Shown here in pieces: positions 6,691 through 12,221 of a stretch of DNA of 12,221 bases. The position numbers and the translations under genes were made by a program. The notes beneath the pieces are model-generated. The model had not been told where the DNA came from. It did no database searches and saw nothing but the letters and a program-made list of their open reading frames with translations. How positions within the stretch are numbered: the first letter of the stretch is position 1; the number at the start of each line of letters is the position of its first letter. This DNA is from an uncultured Cryomorphaceae bacterium (GTDB lineage: Bacteria > Bacteroidota > Bacteroidia > Flavobacteriales > Schleiferiaceae). The stretch lies in contig CALCFH010000394.1 in the NCBI GenBank assembly GCA_937900215.1, forward strand, positions 1 to 12,221, read 5' to 3'.

Positions 6691-7749
6691 ATGAGGAAGA
6701 AGATATTAATTACGGGCGGTGCTGGATTTATTGGGTCGCATGTTGTTCGACTCTTTGTAAACAAATACCCTGAATACGATATCGTTAATCTTGATTATCT
6801 GACCTATGCAGGCAATCTTGGCAATATTAAAGATGTAGTAGAGGCTCCCAATTATTCTTTTGAGAAGCTTGATATTGCCGACGCCTCAGCGGTGAATGCA
6901 CTATTTAAAGAACAGCACTTCGATGGCATTATTCATCTCGCTGCCGAAAGCCATGTTGATCGGTCTATTGAAAACCCCATGTCATTTGTGCTCACCAATG
7001 TAATAGGTACTGTTAACCTTCTTAATGCAGCAAGAGAGCAATGGAAAGGCAAGATGGATGGAAAACGCTTCTATCATATCTCTACAGACGAGGTGTATGG
7101 CTCCTTAGGTAAGGAAGGATTTTTCTTGGAAACAACTGCCTATGATCCAAACAGTCCGTATTCTGCATCAAAGGCTAGCTCTGATCACTTCGTAAGATCG
7201 TATGGAGAAACCTATGATTTGCCTTATGTACTTACCAATTGCTCCAATAATTACGGTCCAAATCAATTTCCAGAAAAGCTCATTCCGCTCTTTATAAACA
7301 ACATCCGAAACAATAAGTCCTTGCCGGTTTATGGAGATGGCATGTATACAAGAGATTGGCTGTATGTTCTTGATCATGCTCTTGCTATTGATCTGGTATA
7401 TCATTCAGGAAAGAACACGGAGACCTATAATATTGGGGGATTTAATGAGTGGACAAATATTGATCTCATCCGCCTACTGTGTGGTATCATGGATAAAAAG
7501 CTTGGTAGGGCTGAAGGAACTTCTGTAAAGCTTATTACCTATGTAAAAGACAGACCCGGTCATGACCGCAGATATGCCATTGATGCCTCAAAAATAAATG
7601 AAGAATTGGGTTGGAAGCCTACTGTCACTTTTCAAGAAGGCTTGGCTGCTACAGTTCAGTGGTATCTTGAAAATGAGGAATGGCTAAATAGTGTAACTTC
7701 GGGTGATTATCAGAATTATTATTCTAGTATGTATTCTAAGAGGTCTTAA
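6691..7749 (+). CDS. rfbB: dTDP-glucose 4,6-dehydratase
   Basis: A 352-residue extended SDR that turns dTDP-glucose into dTDP-4-keto-6-deoxyglucose, the branch point to dTDP-rhamnose and many deoxy- and amino-sugars. It has ITGGAGFIGSH (7-17), LDYLTYAGN, HLAAESHVDRSI, the catalytic triplet T132-D133-E134 in STDEVYG, and Y157-xxx-K161 in SPYSASKAS. NCSNNYGPNQFPEKLIP, YGDGMYTRDWLYV and DRPGHDRRYAID follow. All these are classic RmlB marks. I start it at the ATG at 6691, one base after the galE stop; the frame extends upstream to 6652, but those 13 extra residues would lie inside galE and precede the normal RmlB N-terminus. The usual partners rfbA, rfbC and rfbD are not in the window. It is the last gene of the run, facing a convergent methyltransferase. 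Confidence 0.95.
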   Translation: MRKKILITGGAGFIGSHVVRLFVNKYPEYDIVNLDYLTYAGNLGNIKDVVEAPNYSFEKLDIADASAVNALFKEQHFDGIIHLAAESHVDRSIENPMSFVLTNVIGTVNLLNAAREQWKGKMDGKRFYHISTDEVYGSLGKEGFFLETTAYDPNSPYSASKASSDHFVRSYGETYDLPYVLTNCSNNYGPNQFPEKLIPLFINNIRNNKSLPVYGDGMYTRDWLYVLDHALAIDLVYHSGKNTETYNIGGFNEWTNIDLIRLLCGIMDKKLGRAEGTSVKLITYVKDRPGHDRRYAIDASKINEELGWKPTVTFQEGLAATVQWYLENEEWLNSVTSGDYQNYYSSMYSKRS

Positions 7750-7758
7750 AGCCCTCTT
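7738..7758. terminator. Weak hairpin between convergent genes, possible bidirectional terminator
   Basis: AAGAGG (7738-7743) and CCTCTT (7753-7758) can pair across a 9-base loop, overlapping the rfbB stop codon in the only 17-base gap between the two convergent genes. The stem is just 6 bp and no T-run follows on either strand, so it is not a textbook intrinsic terminator. It is listed because nothing better is present at this junction. Confidence 0.22.
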
Positions 7759-7766
7759 GAGAATCA

Positions 7767-8408
7767 CTACTTTACAATTGCAATCATAAGTCCATCACGA
7801 ATGGGGAACAATACGTTCTCCACCCTTTGGTCGTTCTGAACTTTGCGGTTAAACTCATGCAATGCCATTGTTTCTTTATCCATCTTATTTTCCTCATCCA
7901 ATACCTTCCCACTCCAGAGAACATTATCGGCTATAATCAATCCACCCGGATTCATTTTATCTATGACTAAATCGAAATAGTTCGAATAATTTTCTTTGTC
8001 TGCATCTATAAATACTAAGTCCCATTTTTCATTCAGACTATCAACAATTTCTACAGCATTGCCAATGTGCAGTACTAATTTTTCGCTGTATTCTGATCTC
8101 GAAAAATACTTTCGAATCATGGCCTCTAACTCTTCATTTATATCAATGGTGTGAAGCACGCCTTCTTGCGTTAGGCCTTCGGCTAAACAGAGTGCAGAGT
8201 AGCCAGTATACGTACCGATTTCAAGAATTCTTTTCGGCCTAGACATCTTGCTAATACTGCTCAGCATTCTTCCTTGAATATGTCCGGAGAGCATTCTGGG
8301 CATAATAACTTTCGACCAAGTTTCTCGATTTAATTCTGCCAATAAAACGGGTTCTGCAGAAGTAAACGCTTCGGCATATTCATTAATCTTCGGATCTGGA
8401 AATTCCAT
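7767..8408 (-). CDS. Class I SAM-dependent O-methyltransferase (caffeoyl-CoA/catechol OMT type)
   Basis: A 213-residue cytosolic methyltransferase. The SAM-binding motif I is ILEIGTYTGYSAL (61-73), with motif II ending in HTIDIN (86-91). FIDADKENY (133-141) carries the Asp residues that hold the divalent metal in this family, and the ADNVLWSGKV block (160-169) gives the second Asp-Asn metal site. An N-terminal helix with MPRMLSGHIQG is also typical. This is the YrrM/caffeoyl-CoA OMT group, usually acting on vicinal hydroxyls of small molecules or, in some members, on tRNA; the substrate cannot be read from sequence. It is the last gene of the - strand ABC-F/M16/methyltransferase run, 7 bases after the protease stop, with an AAAGAG-like sequence just upstream of its ATG. 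Confidence 0.9.
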   Translation of the reverse strand: MEFPDPKINEYAEAFTSAEPVLLAELNRETWSKVIMPRMLSGHIQGRMLSSISKMSRPKRILEIGTYTGYSALCLAEGLTQEGVLHTIDINEELEAMIRKYFSRSEYSEKLVLHIGNAVEIVDSLNEKWDLVFIDADKENYSNYFDLVIDKMNPGGLIIADNVLWSGKVLDEENKMDKETMALHEFNRKVQNDQRVENVLFPIRDGLMIAIVK

Positions 8409-8415
8409 ATTCTCT

Positions 8416-9663
8416 TTAATTTACTTCTGAACTATCGCCTGAGAGAAGTATTTGCGACAAATCCTTCTCAAGAAAAACTTCATTGCAAACTTCTAGAATA
8501 TCGGAAGCTGTGATTTCCGAAATCCTATTCATGGTAAGCTCTAAAGGTTCTATTTCGTCAAAGTTAAGCCACATACGTGCGGCACCGCTAACTGCAGAGC
8601 CTGGACTATCTTGGCCAATGGCAATTTGTCCTTGCAACTGCTTTTTAGCTTTGCTCAACTGAATGGTTCCTAAGGCATTATTGCGCAAATCTTTCATTTC
8701 TTTATACACCTTGGACAACACTAGATCGAGTTGCATTGGATCTGTACTGAGATAAATCCCCCAACTACCCGTATCTGTATAGGGCGTATAAAATGACTCT
8801 AGATGATAGGTAAGACCGAACTTCTCTCTAATTCTTAAATTCAGTCTGGTATTCATGCCCGGACCACCTAAAATATTATTCGCAAGCAAGAGAGCCAACA
8901 TCTTTTCTTCACGCACACCGTAGGCTCTATTTCCTATAACTAAATGCGACTGAATATGAGGTGTTGGAATACGGACTTGTTGAGGAGTGTACAATCCAAC
9001 ATTCTGTCTTTCCTTCGAATGCCCTGAGCCTTTAAAATCGCCTAAAATTGCCTCCCAAGTTCGTACAACTCTTTCAAAAGAGATAGAGCCAGAAATACCT
9101 ACAACTGCATTAGAAGGCATATAGTTATTTCGGTAAAAATCCAATGTAGACTGCTTGTTGAAAGACCTAAGATGGGCTTCTGTTCCGAGTATATTATTGC
9201 CTAAAGGATGATTGGGGAAAATATATTCATCAAATAAATCAAAAACGTGATCAGAAGGACTGTCTTTATAGGCCTTAATTTCATCTGTAATTACATCTAC
9301 TTCTTTTGCAATTTCCTTTTCTGGAAAGACGGATTGAAACCCAATATCTGCCAATAGCTCTGCAGCCCGCTTAAAATCGGTTCTCAATACGGCTGCATAT
9401 AAAGTGGTTTCCTCCTTTCCAGTATAGGCATTCAGGTCTCCACCCACATCGTCTAAACGGCTAAGAATGTGAAAAGTCTTTCTCTTTTGAGTGCCCTTAA
9501 AGAGGCAATGCTCAACAAAATGAGCCATACCTTGTTGCTCTGCCGACTCATCCCTGGAGCCTACTTTGAAAATTAAAGCCTGATGCACTACCGGACTGAA
9601 GGTCTTTTTGTGTAAGAGCTTCATGCCATTAGGGAAAATATGTTCTTGGAATTCAGTTGGCAT
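8416..9663 (-). CDS. M16 family zinc metallopeptidase (pitrilysin/processing-peptidase type)
   Basis: A 415-residue, single-unit M16 peptidase of the size seen in M16B enzymes. The inverted zinc motif HxxEH is intact as HFVEH (48-52). The third ligand is expected at E128 in DVITDEIKAY, 76 residues after the second His, as in pitrilysin-like enzymes. The C-terminal half carries the FGLTYHLESFYTPYTDTGSWGIY stretch, typical of the substrate-binding domain. With all zinc residues present it is predicted active, unlike the inactive partner subunits seen in some M16 pairs; no second M16 gene is adjacent. There is no signal peptide, so it is probably cytosolic. Its translation start is preceded by a full AAGGAG sequence lying over the stop of the ABC-F gene, and the two are 12 bases apart. 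Confidence 0.93.
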   Translation of the reverse strand: MPTEFQEHIFPNGMKLLHKKTFSPVVHQALIFKVGSRDESAEQQGMAHFVEHCLFKGTQKRKTFHILSRLDDVGGDLNAYTGKEETTLYAAVLRTDFKRAAELLADIGFQSVFPEKEIAKEVDVITDEIKAYKDSPSDHVFDLFDEYIFPNHPLGNNILGTEAHLRSFNKQSTLDFYRNNYMPSNAVVGISGSISFERVVRTWEAILGDFKGSGHSKERQNVGLYTPQQVRIPTPHIQSHLVIGNRAYGVREEKMLALLLANNILGGPGMNTRLNLRIREKFGLTYHLESFYTPYTDTGSWGIYLSTDPMQLDLVLSKVYKEMKDLRNNALGTIQLSKAKKQLQGQIAIGQDSPGSAVSGAARMWLNFDEIEPLELTMNRISEITASDILEVCNEVFLEKDLSQILLSGDSSEVN

Positions 9664-9671
9664 TCGTAAGA

Positions 9672-9677
9672 CTCCTT
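9672..9677 (-). promoter_or_regulatory. Strong Shine-Dalgarno overlapping the ABC-F stop codon
   Basis: On the - strand AAGGAG sits 8 bases before the ATG of the M16 peptidase, and its first bases are part of the TAA stop of the ABC-F gene (TAAGGAG). Most other starts in the window have only A-rich sequence upstream, so this one stands out. It supports the chosen start and suggests that terminating ribosomes reinitiate here. Confidence 0.7.
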
Positions 9678-11625
9678 AGTTTAACTTCTTCTTGAGCTGT
9701 AGAATCTTTTTTTCAAGGCTCTCCCACTCCAACATATGTGTTTCAATGAGCTTCTTCTGTGCCTCATAACGGCCATAGAATCCTTCTTCTGTGCTCAAGA
9801 CTTTAAACTCCTCCGGACTCGCTAACTTTCTATCCCACTCCGCTAAGGCTTCCTCTTCAATCTCCACTTTCTCCATCGTGAGATCAAGCTTTTTCTCCAA
9901 CTGCTTCAATTCTTTCTCCCACTCCTTTCTTTCCTTAATATCTAGGTTCTCCTTTTTGGTATCCGTGCTTTTATCTGCCTTCTTCTCTACCTTTCTTTGT
10001 TCAATTTCTCTAAAATGTACCACCTTTCTTTGCTCTAAGAAATAGCGAATGTCTCCTAGGTATTCCTTCACCTTTCCATCTCTAAATTCATAGGTTTTAT
10101 CTGTTAATCCTTCTAGAAAATCTCTATCGTGACTGACTACAATCAATGTTCCTTCAAATTTCTGCAAAGACTGCTTTAATACATCTTTAGCCTGCATATC
10201 CAAATGGTTCGTAGGTTCATCCATTATCAGAAGGTTGATCGGTTCAAGAAGGAGCTTGCACAACGCCAATCTACCTTTTTCACCCCCAGACAACACTTTT
10301 ACTTTCTTGTCGACGTCTTGTCCTGAGAACATAAAAGATCCTAAAAGATCTCTTGATCTTGGCCTTAATTCTTCCGGTGCGACATCCTCAATTGTTTGAA
10401 GTAAAGTTTTGTTGCCATCTAAAGCATCTGCCTGATTCTGTGCATAGTAACCCATAAGCACATTGTGGCCTAAATTGACAACACCTTCAAAAGGTAAGGT
10501 TCCAGCAATGACTTTAACCAAGGTGGATTTCCCCTGTCCATTCTGACCAACGAAAGCAATTCGCTGATCGCGCTCAACCTCAAGCGACACATTTGATAAT
10601 ACTGCGTTTTCGGCAAACGATTTGCTCACCTTTTCGCATTCTAAAACTACCTTGCCTGATCTTGGTGCCGGAGCGAATTTAAATTTCATTCGACGTCTGT
10701 CCTCCTCATCTACCTCAATAAGATCCATCTTATCGAGCTTTTTGATTAAACTCTGCGCAAAAGAGGCTTTGGATGCCTTGTATCTAAATTTCTCAATCAG
10801 TTGCTCCGTTTGCTTAATTTCCTTTTCTTGATTCTTCTTCGCTGAAATTTGTTGCTCGCGCTGCTCTTGTCTTAATGCTATGTACTTAGAATACGAAACA
10901 GGAAAATCGTAGGCATTGCCAGCAAATAATTCAACCGTTCGATTGGTAACTGCATCAAGAAAAGCTCGGTCGTGACTTACCATGACTATGCCGCCTGGAT
11001 AATCTTTTAAGAAATTTTCCAGCCACATTATGGATTCAATATCTAAGTGGTTTGTTGGCTCATCTAGAAGCAGTAGGTCGTTCTTTTGAAGAAGCAATTT
11101 CGCAAGCTCAATACGCATCCGCCATCCGCCCGAAAAAGTAGAAGTGTGATTATCAAAGACCTCTGGCTTGAAGCCCAAGCCGAGAAGAATCTTTTCTATA
11201 TCGGCTCTAAAAGTATATCCTCCAATAATTCCATACCGATCGTTGCAATCGTTGAGCTGTTGGATGAGTTCTGTATAATAATCGCTTTCGTAATCCGTGC
11301 GAGTGGTTAGCTCATGATTTACTTGCGCTAATTTTTCTTCAAGAGATACAATTTCCGGAAGACTTTTCTCCATCTCTACCATCAGAGAAAATTTGTCTTC
11401 TAGATCAAGTTCTTGAGGCAAATATCCTATAGAGCAATCTCCCGAAACAGCTACTTTTCCGCCATCTGTTTTATACTGACCAGCGAGAACCTTGAGCAAG
11501 GTAGATTTACCCGCACCATTTCTGCCTACTAATCCTATTCTATCTGTCCTTGTGATTAAGAAACCAATCTCATCAAAAAGGACTCGGTCTGAAAATTCGA
11601 CCGTTATTTTATTCAGTGATACCAT
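9676..11625 (-). CDS. ABC-F family ATPase with two nucleotide-binding domains and C-terminal coiled coil (Uup/YheS-like)
   Basis: A 649-residue soluble ABC-F protein; the family binds ribosomes and relieves stalls or assists translation, and has no transmembrane part. Domain 1 has Walker A GRNGAGKST (34-42), signature SGGWRMR (165-171) and Walker B LLLLDEP with catalytic Glu189. The charged linker, about 245-320, corresponds to the P-site tRNA interaction motif. Domain 2 has Walker A GQNGQGKST (360-368), signature SGGEKGR (446-452) and Walker B ending in Glu470. From about 535 to 649 there is a Lys/Glu-rich predicted coiled coil, as in Uup. I start at the ATG at 11625 (MVSLNKITVEF), which matches the family's N-terminus; the frame runs upstream to 11733, but the extra 36 residues have no family character and would cross the promoter. 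Which subfamily it belongs to is uncertain. Confidence 0.94.
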   Translation of the reverse strand: MVSLNKITVEFSDRVLFDEIGFLITRTDRIGLVGRNGAGKSTLLKVLAGQYKTDGGKVAVSGDCSIGYLPQELDLEDKFSLMVEMEKSLPEIVSLEEKLAQVNHELTTRTDYESDYYTELIQQLNDCNDRYGIIGGYTFRADIEKILLGLGFKPEVFDNHTSTFSGGWRMRIELAKLLLQKNDLLLLDEPTNHLDIESIMWLENFLKDYPGGIVMVSHDRAFLDAVTNRTVELFAGNAYDFPVSYSKYIALRQEQREQQISAKKNQEKEIKQTEQLIEKFRYKASKASFAQSLIKKLDKMDLIEVDEEDRRRMKFKFAPAPRSGKVVLECEKVSKSFAENAVLSNVSLEVERDQRIAFVGQNGQGKSTLVKVIAGTLPFEGVVNLGHNVLMGYYAQNQADALDGNKTLLQTIEDVAPEELRPRSRDLLGSFMFSGQDVDKKVKVLSGGEKGRLALCKLLLEPINLLIMDEPTNHLDMQAKDVLKQSLQKFEGTLIVVSHDRDFLEGLTDKTYEFRDGKVKEYLGDIRYFLEQRKVVHFREIEQRKVEKKADKSTDTKKENLDIKERKEWEKELKQLEKKLDLTMEKVEIEEEALAEWDRKLASPEEFKVLSTEEGFYGRYEAQKKLIETHMLEWESLEKKILQLKKKLN

Positions 11626-11630
11626 CGTGA

Positions 11631-11638
11631 CAAAGGTA
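11631..11638 (-). promoter_or_regulatory. -7 promoter box for the ABC-F/M16/methyltransferase run
   Basis: TACCTTTG on the - strand (11638-11631) matches TAnnTTTG and ends 5 bases before the ABC-F ATG (11625). No TTG is present at the usual -33 spacing. If used, the transcript would have a leader of only a few bases or none. Confidence 0.55.
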
Positions 11639-11661
11639 ACATAGCGGATGCACGCCCTTCT

Positions 11662-11669
11662 TACCTTTG
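11662..11669 (+). promoter_or_regulatory. -7 promoter box for the DUF983 gene
   Basis: TACCTTTG matches TAnnTTTG and ends 4 bases before the ATG at 11674. As on the other strand, no clear -33 TTG is seen 17-23 bases upstream. Transcription is predicted to begin at or next to the start codon. Confidence 0.55.
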
Positions 11670-11673
11670 TTGC

Positions 11674-12102
11674 ATGTTTAAAAAGGGAAATAAACTCTAC
11701 AGCATTCTCAGAATGCGCTGTCCAAGATGTCATGAAGAACCTCTATTCATCAGTCGTTCTGCGTATTCTTGGTCTACTATGGCCACTATGCCCAAAAACT
11801 GCAGTAATTGTGGTCAGAAATATGAACTAGAGCCTTCTTTCTATTATGGTGCTATGTATGTGAGTTATGGATATACGGTAGCCATTTTTATAGCTGTATA
11901 CCTGATAACGAAATTTATATTTGATTGGGGAATTTGGGGAACCGTTTCCGGTCTTGCTCTTGTTCTGCTTCTTTTAGGCCCTTATATACTTCGACTTTCA
12001 AGAAGTACATACATCAACTTATTTGTGCAATACGACCCTCATTTCTCTAAAAAGCGAGAAGGCGATAACTCTTTAGTTAACCCACCCTCTTCAAATAAAT
12101 GA
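11674..12102 (+). CDS. DUF983 family zinc-ribbon membrane protein, function unknown
   Basis: A 142-residue small membrane protein. The N-terminal part, after MFKKGNKLYSIL, has two CxxC pairs (C16/C19 in RCPRCH and C43/C46 in NCSNCG), a likely zinc ribbon. Next comes the family's conserved block YELEPSFYYGAMYVSYGYTVA (about 50-70), which runs into the first of two membrane helices (about 62-82 and 89-106), and then a charged tail. This is the DUF983 layout common in Bacteroidota and alphaproteobacteria; no biochemical role is established to my knowledge. The start at 11674 gives the usual family N-terminus and sits 4 bases after a -7 box. The last 64 bases, coding the low-complexity tail from about residue 122, overlap the convergent oxidoreductase gene on the other strand. 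Confidence 0.92.
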   Translation: MFKKGNKLYSILRMRCPRCHEEPLFISRSAYSWSTMATMPKNCSNCGQKYELEPSFYYGAMYVSYGYTVAIFIAVYLITKFIFDWGIWGTVSGLALVLLLLGPYILRLSRSTYINLFVQYDPHFSKKREGDNSLVNPPSSNK

Positions 12103-12221
12103 TTTAATAACTCTACAGCCAATAAGGGTGCCATTAGTACAGCTCTACTACCCATACCGTTAAACACACTCAAATTCTCCATGCCTGGAATTCTTCCAAC
12201 CAAAGGTTTCCTATCTCTCGT
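12039..12221 (-). CDS. FAD-dependent oxidoreductase, DAO (glycine/D-amino acid oxidase) family, C-terminal end (5' truncated)
   Basis: Sixty codons on the - strand, open from the right edge to TGA at 12041-12039. The translation begins TRDRKPLVGRIPGMENLSVF and continues NGMGSRAVLMAPLLAVELLNHLFEEGG, ending ELSPSRFLEK. DRKPLVG, the NL-x-VFNG-x-GSR block and the terminal PSRF are typical of the C-terminal FAD-binding segment of DAO-family oxidases, for example MnmC-like, glycine oxidase and sarcosine oxidase relatives. The N-terminal dinucleotide-binding motif is outside the window, so subfamily and substrate cannot be decided. The frame runs 64 bases into the 3' end of the DUF983 gene on the other strand. 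Confidence 0.8.
   Translation of the reverse strand, partial: TRDRKPLVGRIPGMENLSVFNGMGSRAVLMAPLLAVELLNHLFEEGGLTKELSPSRFLEK

Larger units (their letters stand above)
11630..11670. repeat. 10-bp perfect inverted repeat in the divergent intergenic region
   Basis: ACAAAGGTAA (11630-11639) is the exact reverse complement of TTACCTTTGT (11661-11670), with 21 bases between. The arm centres are 31 bp apart, close to three helical turns. Each arm contains a TACCTTTG -7 box pointing at the nearer gene. The repeat could be simply two copies of a strong -7 element, or also an operator for one regulator acting on both genes. Confidence 0.8.

Noticed and set aside
9791..10045. Ser/Phe-rich + strand open frame of 84 codons
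   Set aside because: It is the antisense image of the Lys/Glu-rich coiled coil of the ABC-F protein; such codons read backwards give Ser, Phe and Leu. No promoter or start signal is seen.
11626..11733. N-terminal extension of the ABC-F reading frame
   Set aside because: The extra 36 residues lack family character, cross the divergent promoter and overlap the start of the DUF983 gene; MVSLNKITVEF at 11625 is a normal ABC-F start.
11648..11830. + strand open frame of 60 codons overlapping the DUF983 start
   Set aside because: It lies out of frame with the well-supported DUF983 gene and has no recognisable motif; its start lies upstream of the -7 box.
1..12221. CRISPR arrays, tRNA/rRNA genes, insertion sequences, toxin-antitoxin or defence genes
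   Set aside because: No direct repeat array, no cloverleaf-like or rRNA segment, and no transposase or defence motif was seen; every long frame has a housekeeping or envelope explanation.

Overview
The window looks like a chromosomal stretch from a member of the Bacteroidota, probably a Flavobacteriales-type marine or environmental bacterium. The grounds are moderate-to-low GC (roughly 40% by eye), TAnnTTTG-type -7 promoter boxes, mostly A-rich rather than Shine-Dalgarno translation starts, a Bacteroidota-like WaaA and a DUF983 protein. Genus-level placement cannot be supported. Coding density is very high: no gene-free stretch exceeds about 90 bases, and I saw no tRNA, rRNA, CRISPR or insertion sequence.

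Layout. (1) Bases 2-124 are the 3' end of a + strand S9 oligopeptidase (oligopeptidase B-like), convergent with (2) a - strand pair, an outer-membrane beta-barrel candidate (1371-2129) followed by waaA, the Kdo transferase of lipid A synthesis (136-1371), whose stop and start codons share one base. (3) A compact divergent promoter region (about 2151-2198) separates that pair from (4) a tightly packed + strand run of five nucleotide-sugar genes: a WbpE-like DegT aminotransferase, UDP-glucose 6-dehydrogenase, UDP-glucuronate decarboxylase (UDP-xylose synthase), a GalE-type 4-epimerase and dTDP-glucose 4,6-dehydratase (2220-7749). Gene junctions are 4-base overlaps or 1-2 base gaps, so they are probably co-transcribed. 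(5) Convergent with it is a - strand run of ABC-F ATPase, M16 zinc protease and O-methyltransferase (11625 down to 7767). (6) Divergent from the ABC-F gene is a + strand DUF983 membrane protein (11674-12102), whose 3' end overlaps by 64 bases the 3' end of a convergent FAD-dependent oxidoreductase running off the window (12039-12221).

How the genes fit together. The left half supplies the cell envelope: WaaA adds Kdo to lipid A, and the + strand run makes activated sugars. Ugd plus the decarboxylase give a complete UDP-glucose to UDP-xylose branch. The aminotransferase and the dehydratase each belong to longer pathways whose other enzymes are not in this window, and there is no glycosyltransferase, flippase or polymerase here. 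This is therefore a precursor-supply module rather than a whole polysaccharide locus. The right half is ordinary housekeeping (translation factor ATPase, protease, methyltransferase).

No clearly new biological system is visible. The points most worth a second look are the paired -7 boxes forming a 10-bp inverted repeat between the ABC-F and DUF983 genes, with almost no leader on either side; the probable mis-start of the DegT gene inside its own promoter; the 64-base convergent coding overlap at the right end; and the composition and substrate range of the nucleotide-sugar run.
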